Positions 15,784 through 25,844 of a stretch of DNA of 64,000 nt are shown here, in pieces; position 1 is the first letter of the stretch; every line of letters begins with the position of its first letter. Origin of the DNA: SIRX01 sp965213905 (GTDB lineage Bacteria > Actinomycetota > Rubrobacteria > Rubrobacterales > Rubrobacteraceae); NCBI GenBank assembly GCA_965213905.1, contig CBDCAK010000001.1, positions 179,453-243,452 of the forward strand. The letters run 5' to 3'. A program made the position numbers and the translations under genes. Below the pieces are notes generated by a model. The model saw nothing but the letters and a program-made list of their open reading frames with translations. It was not told the DNA's origin and searched no databases.

Positions 15784-18700
15784 CTACACCCCGGATGAAC
15801 TGTTGTGTTTGAGCCATCCCGCTACTTCAGCGCGGGAACCCAGGCCGAGCTTTTTGAGAACGCTGCGGACGTGGTTGTGTACGGTCCTCTCGGAGATGAT
15901 GAGTCTTTGGGAGATCTGTGGATTGGTGAGACCCTGCTCTATCAGTTCCGCAACCTCTATTTCGCGGGTGGTTAGGGGGGTTTTGTCGGGAGTTTCTCCG
16001 GCGAGGGCGTAGTCTATGGCTTCGTCTTGGGTCATAGCCCGGCCCCGTTGCCATTCGGCTTCCATACGCTCTTTGCCCAACGCGGCGCGCGTGCGGGTGA
16101 GGCGTTCTTCGTAGCCGCAGAGGTTTGTGGCGAGCGGGGCGATGGGCATATCGTTCTGCTCTTGCACGACCTCGGACCCACCCCAAAGACGCGCGGCCCT
16201 CTCGTGCAAACCCTCCCGAGACATTCCGCACCCCACAATCCACAGCGTGTACACAATGGCGAGCTTGTCGTCGTGCCGGCGCGAGATCCGAAGACTTTCA
16301 CTACTTTTCCTCTTGATCTCGGCATGATCGTCGCGAAGCAGAGCCTCGAACGCGAGGTTGAAAAGGACTCTGGCAGTTTGCAGAGAGTCCTCGACTTTAT
16401 CGTAGAGCCCTCGCGCGTTGTTGTAGGCCGAACGGGCGCCCGCTAGATCCCCTTTCCTCAACTTCGTGAAAGCCCGAGAGCGGGCGATGTTCGCCAGGGT
16501 GTGGCTGTTAGTCAACTCGGACTCGATAGCTTCGACCTCGTCTATACACCATTGGTATTCTTCTACCTCGCGGTTCGCGAGGAAAGCCCCGAACAGTATC
16601 TTCGAGAGACAGGCTCCCACGCCCTCCGTGTCTCCGACCTCTTTGTAGAGTGCCGCGCCCTCGTTGAGAAAAGACTCCGACACCTCGTAGTCGCGCTGGA
16701 AGATAGCGATCCAGCCCGCGCCGTTCAGGGCTTTCGCTTTGAGCCGCGTGTCTCTATGACCCGCCTCTTCGACACCTAACTCCAGCCAACGGCGGCCCTC
16801 ACTGCTGTGGCCGTGGGTGTGCCAGAAGAGCGAGAGAAGTCCTGCGAGGCGCAGTCCCAGCTCCGGGTCTCCGCTATCTAGAGCCCAGCCGAGTGCGGCC
16901 CGCAGGTTATCGTGCTCGGTCTCTAACTGGTTCGTCCACCAGGTTTGGTCTGGTCCTGTAAGCTCGGGCTCCGCTTCTTCGGATAGCTCCAAACACCACA
17001 GCGCGTGCCGCCGCCTCACTTGTTCGCGCTCGCCGCTCTCTTGCAGCTTTTGCCGGGCGTACTGGCGCACAGGCTCCAGCAGCCGGTGGCGTCCATCGCG
17101 GAACACCACCAGCGACTTGTCCACCAGACTCGAAATGAGGTCGAGTACCCACTCTTCCGGTATATCGTCGAGGGAAGTGACCTTCTCGGCGGCCTCCAGG
17201 GTGAAGCCTCCGGCAAAGACCGAGAGCCGCCGGAGGGTTTGCCGTTCCTGCTCTTCCAGGAGTTCGTGACTCCAGTCGAGCGTTCTCCGCAGTGTCTGTT
17301 GGCGACGCTCGGCGGTTCGCCGGCCGTTAGTCAACAACCACAGGGCGTCTCCGAGTCTCCGGGAAATTTGATCGACGCTCAGCGTTCCCACCCGCGCCGC
17401 CGCAAGCTCTATTGCGAGCGGAATGCCGTCGAGCTTGCGGCAGATCTCCGCCACACTTCCGGCGGTCTCTGGCGTCAGAGAAAAGCTCGTCAGCCGCTGG
17501 GATGCCCGATCCGTAAACAGTCGTACGGATTCTGATTCTTGCAGATCCTCGACCGGAAGTTCGTCGTCCGGGCCGGGTAGAGACATCGGTGGCACCGTCC
17601 AGCTTACTTCGTCTTCGATCCCCAAAAGCTCCCGGCTGGTCGCGAGGATCTTTAGCCGGGGGCATCCGTCGAGTAGCGCCTCGGCCAGCTTCGCCGCGGC
17701 GTCCACTACATGCTCGCAGTTGTCCAGTAGGAGGAGCAAGTCTTTCTCTCGCAAGGCCGTAGTAAGCGTTTCCTCCAGTGACCGGTGCGGCTGCTCGCGC
17801 ACCGCGAGTGCCTGAGCTGCCGCCTGGGGTACTAGACCAGGGTTAGCGATGGGGGCGAGACCCACCATCCACACCCCGGCGGGGTGATCTTCCAGCAGCT
17901 CCCGCGCCGTTTCGAGCGCCAGCCGGGTCTTGCCGGAGCCCCCCACGCCGGTTAGGGTCAGAAGCCGGTTTCTCTCCAGTAGGCTCTTGACTTCGGAGAT
18001 TTCATTCTCCCGTCCGATAAAGCTGGTCCTGGGGACGGGCAGGTTGTTCGGGTGGATGGTGTCCGAGGGTGAAGGCCGCACGGTAGGGTTATCGATCGGT
18101 GGAAAACTACCCGCGCGTATCCGCTCGAAGAGATCTTCTATCTCCGAGTCCGTTCCCAGCTCTTCTATGTGGGACTTGGCGAGCTTTTTGTATTTTTCGT
18201 ATTGACCTAATGCCTTTCTTCGCCGGTCCGTCAGGGCGTAGAGACGCATCAGGCTGGTGTTTATCTCTTCACGTCCCGGTTCTTCAGCCGCCAGTTCTTC
18301 CAGGATCTCTATAGATAGCCGGTACTCGGCGCGTTCCTCGTAGACGGTCGCCGGCCCGGCTCGCAGATCCATGTATAGTGCCTGAAGCTTCTGACGGTGG
18401 TCCTCGACCCACTCCTCATAGCGGTCTTCCGGCAGCAGTTCTCCTCCGTAGGCCTCGACGGCTCGCCGGTAATCTTTTGGCTCTCGCGTGTTGCGGGCAA
18501 CCTCCGCCGCCGCCCGGAAGTCGTCTACGTCCGTCCATACCTTCACACCCGGCGATAAGATGAGTTGCTCGCCTTGCAGTTGTAGATGATCTGAAGTTCG
18601 GCCCGCCAGTTTTAGAGTTTTGCGGGCTTCGTGGAGCGTCTGGTGCAGATTGTTGGACGCGCGTTGGATATTCCAATTCGGCCAGAGCAACTCCATTACT

Positions 18701-18918
18701 TGCTCCCGGTGCATCTGATAGCGGGGCTGGAGGGCGAGGAGTTTGAGGAGGCTGGTTGACTTCCTCAGCCGCCACTCGTCATGCTCTATGGTGTGCGAGC
18801 CAACGGAGACCCGGAAGCCCCCGAGCATCCAGATGCGTAGTTCCCCGGGAACAGCGACAGGCGGCGCAGCCAAGCTCAGGTGATGGCCTTCGCTCTTTCT
18901 TCCCTGTAGACGCGGCAT
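15784..18918 (-). CDS. SARP/AfsR-like regulator: BTAD, NB-ARC ATPase, TPR, LuxR HTH
   Basis: 1044 residues. Order: OmpR-like winged helix (ELRIWMLGGFRVSVGSHTIE, about residues 25-110), BTAD helical domain (DVDDFRAAAEVARNT to about 270), NTPase with Walker A LTGVGGSGKTRLALETA (about 318) and Walker B DLLLLLDNCEHVV, winged-helix and TPR-like regions (to about 960), and a LuxR-type HTH at the C-terminus (LTTREIEVAELIEQGLTNPQ...RTVHNHVRSVLKKLGLGSR). Such proteins activate secondary-metabolite or stress operons in actinobacteria. Having DNA-binding domains at both ends is notable. The nearby SARP-type repeat promoter at 15.5 kb is the likely target. Confidence 0.92.
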   Translation of the reverse strand: MPRLQGRKSEGHHLSLAAPPVAVPGELRIWMLGGFRVSVGSHTIEHDEWRLRKSTSLLKLLALQPRYQMHREQVMELLWPNWNIQRASNNLHQTLHEARKTLKLAGRTSDHLQLQGEQLILSPGVKVWTDVDDFRAAAEVARNTREPKDYRRAVEAYGGELLPEDRYEEWVEDHRQKLQALYMDLRAGPATVYEERAEYRLSIEILEELAAEEPGREEINTSLMRLYALTDRRRKALGQYEKYKKLAKSHIEELGTDSEIEDLFERIRAGSFPPIDNPTVRPSPSDTIHPNNLPVPRTSFIGRENEISEVKSLLERNRLLTLTGVGGSGKTRLALETARELLEDHPAGVWMVGLAPIANPGLVPQAAAQALAVREQPHRSLEETLTTALREKDLLLLLDNCEHVVDAAAKLAEALLDGCPRLKILATSRELLGIEDEVSWTVPPMSLPGPDDELPVEDLQESESVRLFTDRASQRLTSFSLTPETAGSVAEICRKLDGIPLAIELAAARVGTLSVDQISRRLGDALWLLTNGRRTAERRQQTLRRTLDWSHELLEEQERQTLRRLSVFAGGFTLEAAEKVTSLDDIPEEWVLDLISSLVDKSLVVFRDGRHRLLEPVRQYARQKLQESGEREQVRRRHALWCLELSEEAEPELTGPDQTWWTNQLETEHDNLRAALGWALDSGDPELGLRLAGLLSLFWHTHGHSSEGRRWLELGVEEAGHRDTRLKAKALNGAGWIAIFQRDYEVSESFLNEGAALYKEVGDTEGVGACLSKILFGAFLANREVEEYQWCIDEVEAIESELTNSHTLANIARSRAFTKLRKGDLAGARSAYNNARGLYDKVEDSLQTARVLFNLAFEALLRDDHAEIKRKSSESLRISRRHDDKLAIVYTLWIVGCGMSREGLHERAARLWGGSEVVQEQNDMPIAPLATNLCGYEERLTRTRAALGKERMEAEWQRGRAMTQDEAIDYALAGETPDKTPLTTREIEVAELIEQGLTNPQISQRLIISERTVHNHVRSVLKKLGLGSRAEVAGWLKHNSSSGV

Positions 18919-19110
18919 TTTCGCCCCTGCTTTCTCGCGCCATTAGCAATGGTAGCCTATGTGCCAACATCTAGTATAGGCTCGTGACGTGGCCGCCGCA
19001 TTACTCAAATGAATGAGATTTCGGGCAATTTAGAACGATTGTGACTGAGCGTGAACGCCACTAGGCGCTCTATCGTTGTAGTTAGTGGTGGTATAGTAGC
19101 GCGTCGTACT

Positions 19111-20879
19111 GGGGTACAGCCGAGGTATCGGATCTCCATAGCTTTTGGTGCAGCAGGTTTCTACGGTCAAGTGGCTCTCAAGACCCGCTGACGCAGCAGC
19201 CCGAAGCTCGCCCTACCGTACATCGAGCGTTTGATGAGCTTCAGCCTTTTGACCTGCCCCTCGACTTGGCCGCTGCTCCAAGGCAGGGTGACGGCCGCCC
19301 TGATCGCGGCCTCATCCTGACGAACGCCCCTTGCGAAGGTCTGAAGTTCCGAGAGGGAGCTGCTCCCCGCCTCCTTTAGCCAGACTCCGATCTTCTCTTC
19401 CTCACCTTCGCGCATGATCTTCGCGAACCGCCCGGCCAGTTCCTGAGCCTCTGCCAACACCGGGCAACGCCGTCGCACCTCCTCCAGCCACCACCACTGT
19501 TCCGGGCGCACGGCATCGGGATTTCTGGTCTCCAGCATCAGCAGGCGCGCTGTCTCCTGTGACTCGTGTCTTGCTCCTTGCGTCTTACTCCCGTTCTTAG
19601 CTGGAGCTCGGGCGGGCGGCGAGAGGCCCTTACGTAAGCATCTGAGATGGTCGGCGACCGCATCGTAAGATCCTTCGTAGCCCATCTTCTTTATCTCACG
19701 CCAGAGCCGGGCCATGTTAATGCAGCGCTCCTTCCACCGGCGCTCCAGGTAGTCCGCGTAGGGGCGACGGGGCTCGGTTTCTTCTTTTTCGGCCTCTTCC
19801 TCTCCGGAAAGCCGCCAGCTTTCAGCCAGGAGGTGACGGTACCTCGGCTCAAACCGACCTGGCCCGCTATGTCCTCGACGTAAAGGCCTCGTTCTCTCAG
19901 TTCCACCACTCGCTCGTAACGCTCCAGACGCTCCTTGCGCCGCTTCGGATCCGCCCTGTGCCCCCAGCCGGGATGGCCGGCTTTCGGGGATGATTCTGGA
20001 GCGGTAACCTCCTCATACTCATCATCGGGCTCGCCGAGAACGTGCCGGTTCCGCTCGACGGCCCTCTCCACGGCGTCGTAGAGGTTCTTGAGTACGTGGA
20101 AGCGGTCGGCCACCTGCACCGCGCCGGGAGCTCCCGCGGATGCGCCCTCGATGTACGGTCGGTAGCGGTCGCGGGCGATCACCTCAATGCCTGGGTTGGC
20201 GCGAAGCCAGTCGGCAAGGGGCTCGGCCGAGCGGTCGGGCAGCAGATCTATGGGCTGATGCCTCTCCAAGTCCACGACGATCGTGGCATAGGTCTGGCCG
20301 CGGCGCAAAGAGAAGTCATCTACTCCAATGATGTGGGGTTCGGGGTGCGGGGTAGCCGCAGCTCGTCTGACGTAGCGCAGCAAGGTCGAGGGAGATGCCG
20401 TCATGTCCAACCGTCGGATCAGCCGAGCCCCGGCCTCTCCTCCAAGCGCGAAGTCCACCAACTCCAGAACCTCGTGCAGGCGCACCGTCTTGCGGGCATA
20501 GGACTCCACCACGGACGGCAAGCGCTCGGTGAAAATCTTGCGCGGACATCCCTTCTGTGGGCAGCGGAACTTCCTCACGTTCAAGAATAGCCTAACTCGG
20601 CGGCCTCCCCAGGGCAGGTCCGCCACCGTACGCCCATAGTGGCTATGCAGTCGCGCCGTTTCCTGGGTGCAAACGGGGCAGGTTACTGGTAGCGCCGTGC
20701 TCGCAAGGCTCAGCGAGACGGTGTCGGCGTCGATAAAGTTGTCTTCAAGCTGAAGACCGGGCGATTTGGGTAGCAGGGACATTGGCAGCTTCGATGTTTG
20801 TCTCATGCCCTGCTTTGTAGATCATGGACCTATCTACTGCACCAAAAGCAGCGGAGATCTCGTATCTCGGTCATAGGCC
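19111..20879. mobile_element. ISL3-family insertion sequence with frameshifted transposase
   Basis: Ends: left 19111 onward GGGGTACAGCCGAGGTATCG, then GATCTCC and GCTTTTGGTGCAG; right, read on the minus strand from 20879, GGCCTATGACCGAGATACGA, then GATCTCC and GCTTTTGGTGCAG. The two match over about 43 bp with about ten differences. The transposase gene fills the inside. The 8-bp flanks (GTCGTACT left, TAGTTATG right) differ, so no target duplication is seen. The same type of end recurs at 48.5, 51.6 and 53.5 kb. Confidence 0.82.
19167..20806 (-). pseudogene. ISL3 transposase broken by a -1 frameshift
   Basis: Two overlapping minus-strand frames make one ISL3 transposase: residues 1-371 (20806-19691) and about 182 more (to 19167), total about 553, the usual length. 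The first part has the zinc ribbon CPVCTQETARLHSHYGRTV and IGVDDFSLRRGQTYATIVVD; the second has LPWSSGQVEGQVKRLKLIKRS. Sense switches frame near 19760-19790, just after a purine run coding KRPKKKKPS (AAAAAGAAGAAA). A mutation is the simplest explanation; programmed -1 slippage on the A-rich run cannot be excluded. Confidence 0.85.
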
Positions 20880-20993
20880 TAGTTATGTAGACTATCGTCC
20901 TCTAACGTCAAAGTCTTTAGAGAGGGGTGCCGATAATCTATTATAAAAAGATACGTCAAGCTGGAAAACCGTCGAGAAGTAGAGGAGCAGTGC

Positions 20994-21806
20994 ATGACTG
21001 ACGAACAACAAGTATCTCAAGACGTTTCTGAAGAGAGGCCCACCTCAGCCCGAATATACGACTACATGCTGGGAGGGTACAACAACTTTGAGGTGGACCG
21101 TGTTGTAGGCCGTCAGTTTGTGGAAATTCTGCCCGATGCGCCGCTGATTATGAGAACCAACCGCGCCTTTTTGCGCCGGGCCGTTAGATTCCTCACCGCC
21201 CAGGGTATCGACCAATTCCTCGATATTGGCTCCGGCATACCGACGGTCGGCAACGTGCACGAGGTAGCCCAGAGAGTGAACCCGCATGCCCGGGTGGTGT
21301 ACGTGGATAAGGACCCTGTCGCCGTGCGCCAGAGTGAAGAGATTTTAAAGGACAATTCTAATGTAACGGTCATCGAAGCTGACGCTCGCGATGTACACTA
21401 TATCCTTGAAAACTCCGAAACCCAGAGACTGTTGAATTTCGATAAACCGGTTGCCGTGCTGATCTTGTCGGTTTTGCTTTTCGTTCCAGATGACCAGGAA
21501 GCATACGGCATGGTCGGTGCTTTGAGTAACGCTCTGGTACCGGGTAGTTATTTAGCTATCTCACACGGAACTTCAGAAGGAGTACCCGAGGATCAGGCCG
21601 CGCGGGCCTTAAAGTTGTACACTGCGAGCGGCAACCCGATAAAATTGCGTTCACGCGCCGAAACTGCCCGGTTCTTTGAGGAATATGAGCTGGTGGACCC
21701 AGGTATCGTTCGGCTTCCCTGCTGGCGGCCCGAGGGCCCGGAGGATCTCATGATCGACCGCCCAGATTCCTCCGGTAACTACGGTGCCGTCGGACGCAAG
21801 CTGTAG
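20994..21806 (+). CDS. S-adenosylmethionine methyltransferase, DUF574 type
   Basis: 270 residues, the usual length of the actinobacterial family PF04672. Recognisable features: SARIYDYMLGGYNNFEVDR near the N-terminus, FLDIGSGIPTVGNVHEVAQ as the SAM-binding motif, RVVYVDKDPVAVRQSEEIL and the HYILENSE..LLNFDKPVAVLILSVLLFVPD stretch, ending GRKL. The family is abundant in actinobacteria with unknown substrate. It lies 95 bp before a hybrid histidine kinase in the same orientation, but there is no overlap, and co-regulation is only possible. No signal or membrane segment. Confidence 0.9.
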   Translation: MTDEQQVSQDVSEERPTSARIYDYMLGGYNNFEVDRVVGRQFVEILPDAPLIMRTNRAFLRRAVRFLTAQGIDQFLDIGSGIPTVGNVHEVAQRVNPHARVVYVDKDPVAVRQSEEILKDNSNVTVIEADARDVHYILENSETQRLLNFDKPVAVLILSVLLFVPDDQEAYGMVGALSNALVPGSYLAISHGTSEGVPEDQAARALKLYTASGNPIKLRSRAETARFFEEYELVDPGIVRLPCWRPEGPEDLMIDRPDSSGNYGAVGRKL

Positions 21807-21901
21807 AGAGGAATGCGGGTTAGTGAGTAGAGATCACCGCCGAAGTGGCAGCGGGTATGAGGTGAGAGCCGTGGTGGTGTGGGCGGGATTTAGGGGCGAT
21901 T

Positions 21902-24880
21902 TTGCGTAGCGATTACGAGTCTTCAGACAAGCGGGTTATATGGGAGCTTCTGGAGGATCGTCGGTGTGCAATCGCCGAGAGCTGGCACAGAGCGATTGCA
22001 GGTACAGGCTTTACCCCACTCACGGTAGAAGAGGCCCGGCACAACTTCGAAGAGTTGACGGGCAACACTATCGCCCTGCTATCCGACAAGTCATTTAAAC
22101 GTCACGAGGCAGAGAAGATAGGTGTGGCGGTGGCAAAGATGCACTTCCTAGGACCAGACGCGCTCGCCGGTACACAGGAAGTGCTCGGGAAGGAGCTCCT
22201 GAAAAATCTACGGTCAGATCAGATCGCCGCCCTTCAGGAGCGCCTGACGTCCGTGCTTTCTTCGGTCGCAGCCGGATTCTTCAAACAAGCGCGAGAAATG
22301 GTTCTCGCAGAGCAGGAGCGTACCAGAGCAGCGCTGCTCGCTGAACGCAACCGCGTGGAGCAAGCCCTGCGCAGGAATGAAGCTAGCCTTGCAGAAGCAC
22401 AGCGGATCGCCCACCTTGGTTACTGGCAGTACGACTTCGAGAATGACCGAATATATTGGTCGGATGAAGTCTACAAAATCTTTGGCGTAACTAGTGAACA
22501 ATTCGGAGAGACGTTCGAATCTTATCGCACGTTTATTCACCCCGACGATGTTGCGGTCATCATAGAAGCTAGCCAGAAAGCATTGCAGGGTGGCGGAAGG
22601 GTCACATACGAACATCGCATACTCCGACCCGACGGCGAGGAGCGAACGATCCAGCAGCACATGGAGTTCACGGTCGAAGACCAGGCCGCGTTCCAAAACT
22701 ACCTTGCAAACATGAACGTTGAGGATTTGGTCACTGGGGATGAAGACTACTTCACTTTGATCCGTCTGTCCCTAGCGCATATGGGACAAAAAATAGGCAG
22801 CTCGGTTAGCTTGGTTGGCACCGTTCAGGATATTACGGAGCGAAAACAGCGGGAGAAGGAGCTACAAGAGGCAAGAAGGACTGCTGACGCGGCCAATCAA
22901 GCCAAGAGCGAGTTTCTGGCGAACATGAGCCATGAAATCCGCACCCCCATGAACGGCGTAATTGGGATGACCGGGCTTCTGCTCGACACGAACCTAGACA
23001 CTGAACAGCGCGAGTACGTCGAAACGGTGCGGCGCTCGGGCGAGTCGCTATTAACCATCATCAACGACATCTTGGATTTCTCGAAGATCGAAGCGGGCAG
23101 GATGGAGCTCGAAATCATAGACTTCGACCTCAAGATGGTGGTAGAAGAGGTGGTGAGCCTGTTCGCCGAGCGTGCTGAAAGCAAGGGACTAGAGCTGGCT
23201 ACGTTTATTGACCCTGACGCACCGGCGGGTGTAAGGGGAGATCCGGCACGTCTGCGGCAGGTCTTGATCAACCTTCTGAGCAACGCGGTCAAGTTTACCC
23301 AGGAAGGCGAGGTGATCCTTCGGGCGACCGTGGAAAGCGAGACAGAAGAAGATGTTACCGTTCGCTTTGAGGTGAAGGATACTGGGATCGGTATAAGCCC
23401 AGAACAGGGCCGGCGTCTGTTTCAGCCTTTTTCTCAAGCCGACACCTCGACCACCCGCCGCTACGGCGGCACTGGACTGGGGCTTGTTATCTCCAAACAA
23501 CTGGCTGATCTTATGGACGGAGAGATACACTACAAGAGTGAACCAGGCCAGGGGAGCACGTTCTGGTTTAAGGTGCCGATCGAAAAACAGCCTAAAGACT
23601 CAACCCAGATGCTGCTCTCCCGCGCGGATCTCCGGGGTCTGCGGGTACTGGTCGTAGACGACAACGAGACCAACCGGCAGTTGCTGCACGAGGTCGTTAT
23701 CTCTTGGAACATGGCGAACGGTACCGCTGAAGATGGTAATCAGGCGCTTCGTCTGTTGCGCTCGGCTGCTGATAGAGGTGAGCCGTACGATGTGGCGATA
23801 CTCGACGCCGGCATGCCTGGAATGAACGGTGTCGAGCTCGCCCGAAGGATCAAAGGCAGCCCAGTCTTATCTTCCACTCAGCTAGTGTTGCTGGTTCCTG
23901 TAGGCAGACGAGATCAGGAGGAAGAGGTTCGACGAGCAGGCATCGGGGCTTATGTCTACAAGCCTGTGCGTCAGTCGGCACTCTACGATGCTCTTGCCAA
24001 GGTAATGAGCTCACCAGACGGTTATGCTCACACCCCCGAAGACCACAACACGTTTATCGAACGCCATCAGACCTGGGAGGAGAAGGCTCAGCTAAGTAGC
24101 CAAATCCTGGTGGCTGAAGACAACCCAGTCAATCAAACAGTAACTGTGCGGATGTTAGAGAGACTCGGGTATCGAGCGGATGTTGCCGCCGACGGGCTTG
24201 AGGCCGTGGCAGCCCTTTCTCGCGTCCCATATGCCGCTGTGCTGATGGATATACAGATGCCAGAGATGGACGGCTACGAGGCTACTGCGGAGATCCGCCG
24301 GCGTGAGGAAGCAGAACGCCACACCCCGATTATAGCCATGACAGCCAACGCCATGCGAGGGGATAGGGAGCAGGCACTTGAGGCCGGCATGGATGACTAT
24401 ATCCCCAAGCCGGTCAGACTGGAAGGGTTAAGCGAGGTTTTGGGACGGTGGATCGACCGATCTTCCGCAGAAAAAAGGAATGATGAAGTAGAGGCCTCTG
24501 GAGCTACAGAGGAGCTCGGAGACCCTATCGACTTCAGTATATTAGAGAGCCTACGTGCCCTCCAACGGAAGGGCGAGCCTAGTCTCATAAGCGAGATCGT
24601 TAATCTCTTTCTAGATGATGTGCCTTCTCAACTAAAGGTTCTACGAGAGGCTACCGAGTCCGACGGTGCACAGGCTGTCGAACGCATCGCGCACAAACTC
24701 AAGGGTAGCAGCGTCAACCTGGGCGCCCGGCAAATGACCACTCTTTGTGAAGAGCTGCAGGATGCGGGCGCCGCAGGCGATTTATCCCGCGCCCCGGATT
24801 TACTCAGGAGACTGGAGTTCGAGTACGAGCGTGTATGCCCGATTCTTGAGGCACAGGTAGACGATACCCAGGCACCGTGA
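21902..24880 (+). CDS. Hybrid histidine kinase: PAS, HisKA, HATPase, REC, REC, HPt
   Basis: About 992 residues, cytosolic (no membrane segment). N-terminal helical domain (1-150), PAS (about 160-300, with IAHLGYWQYDFENDRIYWSD) whose PAC part has an extra 40-50 residues before VGTVQDITERKQ, HisKA (FLANMSHEIRTPMNGVIGM, His near 342), HATPase (NLLSNAVKFTQEG, DTGIGIS, GTGLGLVISKQLADLM), first receiver (VLVVDDNETNR; Asp in AILDAGMPG), second receiver (ILVAEDNPVNQ; VLMDIQMPEMDGYEA) and HPt (RIAHKLKGSSVNLGA). This is a BarA-type phosphorelay. The TTG start at 21902 follows AGGGG; no ATG is available nearby. The stop overlaps the next gene. Confidence 0.92.
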   Translation: MRSDYESSDKRVIWELLEDRRCAIAESWHRAIAGTGFTPLTVEEARHNFEELTGNTIALLSDKSFKRHEAEKIGVAVAKMHFLGPDALAGTQEVLGKELLKNLRSDQIAALQERLTSVLSSVAAGFFKQAREMVLAEQERTRAALLAERNRVEQALRRNEASLAEAQRIAHLGYWQYDFENDRIYWSDEVYKIFGVTSEQFGETFESYRTFIHPDDVAVIIEASQKALQGGGRVTYEHRILRPDGEERTIQQHMEFTVEDQAAFQNYLANMNVEDLVTGDEDYFTLIRLSLAHMGQKIGSSVSLVGTVQDITERKQREKELQEARRTADAANQAKSEFLANMSHEIRTPMNGVIGMTGLLLDTNLDTEQREYVETVRRSGESLLTIINDILDFSKIEAGRMELEIIDFDLKMVVEEVVSLFAERAESKGLELATFIDPDAPAGVRGDPARLRQVLINLLSNAVKFTQEGEVILRATVESETEEDVTVRFEVKDTGIGISPEQGRRLFQPFSQADTSTTRRYGGTGLGLVISKQLADLMDGEIHYKSEPGQGSTFWFKVPIEKQPKDSTQMLLSRADLRGLRVLVVDDNETNRQLLHEVVISWNMANGTAEDGNQALRLLRSAADRGEPYDVAILDAGMPGMNGVELARRIKGSPVLSSTQLVLLVPVGRRDQEEEVRRAGIGAYVYKPVRQSALYDALAKVMSSPDGYAHTPEDHNTFIERHQTWEEKAQLSSQILVAEDNPVNQTVTVRMLERLGYRADVAADGLEAVAALSRVPYAAVLMDIQMPEMDGYEATAEIRRREEAERHTPIIAMTANAMRGDREQALEAGMDDYIPKPVRLEGLSEVLGRWIDRSSAEKRNDEVEASGATEELGDPIDFSILESLRALQRKGEPSLISEIVNLFLDDVPSQLKVLREATESDGAQAVERIAHKLKGSSVNLGARQMTTLCEELQDAGAAGDLSRAPDLLRRLEFEYERVCPILEAQVDDTQAP

Positions 24881-25836
24881 AGATACTCATCGCCGAAGAT
24901 GACTCTATCTCTCGCATAATCTTCCAGCGGGCCGTTGAGAAGCTCGGCCATGAGTACTTGGTTGCGGAAGACGGGGACGAGGCCTGGGAGTTGTACCAAG
25001 AGAACCCGAGCGTAGAGGTAGTCATAAGCGACTGGATGATGCCGGGTACGGACGGCCTGGAACTGTGTCGAAGAATTCGGGAGAACGAACTGGACACCTA
25101 CACCTACTTTCTCTTTCTCACCGCGCTTGAAGACAAAGAGCATTTGGTTACAGCTCTGCAGAGCGGGGCCGATGACTATCTAACCAAGCCTTTAGATCAG
25201 GCTGAGCTACAAGCGCGTCTTATAACGGCTTATCGATTTACCTCGTTGCACCGGCGCCTCGCGGGGCAAAACGCGGAGTTGAAGAAGCTCAACCACCTGC
25301 TCTTCGAGCAGTCCCGCAAAGACCCTCTTACTGACCTCGGCAATCGGTTAAAGATGAACGAGGATCTCGAAAAGCTTCATGGGCAGGTGCAACGCTACGG
25401 GCGAAGCTACGCGGCGGTGCTATGCGACGTGGATCGCTTCAAAGATTACAACGACCGCTACGGCCATCAGGCGGGCGATGAGTTGCTCAAGGAAGTCGCG
25501 AGAACTATCACATACCAGTGCCGGGAGGGGGACACAGCTTACCGCTATGGCGGAGAAGAGTTTCTCATTATACTGCCAGAGCAGAGCTTAGAGAAAGCGG
25601 CGTCGGCAGCCGAGCGTCTGCGGCAGGCGGTGGAAGAGCTGGACGTCGAGCATAAGGACGGGGTTGCTGGGGTGGTGACGATCAGCGCAGGGGTGGCCGT
25701 GCCTTCGAATAAAGCGAAGCAAACTCCCCACGAGTTGCTAGCAGAGGCCGACGAAGCACTCTACCGAGCCAAGATGGCAGGACGCAACAGGGTGGCTCTG
25801 GATGTGGGAGCGCGGGGTCCACGATACTCATGTTAA
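24877..25836 (+). CDS. Response-regulator diguanylate cyclase (REC-GGDEF)
   Basis: 319 residues. Receiver domain (ILIAEDDSISRIIFQRAVE; Asp in VVISDWMMPGTDGLEL; Lys in DYLTKPLDQAEL), a short coiled linker, then a GGDEF domain (DPLTDLGNRLKMNEDLEK, CDVDRFKDYNDRYGHQAGDELLKE, active-site YGGEEFLIILP). An RxxD inhibitory site (REGD) lies five residues before GGEEF, so product inhibition by cyclic-di-GMP is expected. Its GTG start overlaps the stop of the hybrid kinase (GTGA), which makes it the likely phosphorelay output: kinase signal to cyclic-di-GMP synthesis. Confidence 0.94.
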   Translation: MKILIAEDDSISRIIFQRAVEKLGHEYLVAEDGDEAWELYQENPSVEVVISDWMMPGTDGLELCRRIRENELDTYTYFLFLTALEDKEHLVTALQSGADDYLTKPLDQAELQARLITAYRFTSLHRRLAGQNAELKKLNHLLFEQSRKDPLTDLGNRLKMNEDLEKLHGQVQRYGRSYAAVLCDVDRFKDYNDRYGHQAGDELLKEVARTITYQCREGDTAYRYGGEEFLIILPEQSLEKAASAAERLRQAVEELDVEHKDGVAGVVTISAGVAVPSNKAKQTPHELLAEADEALYRAKMAGRNRVALDVGARGPRYSC

Positions 25837-25844
25837 TCAAGTGA

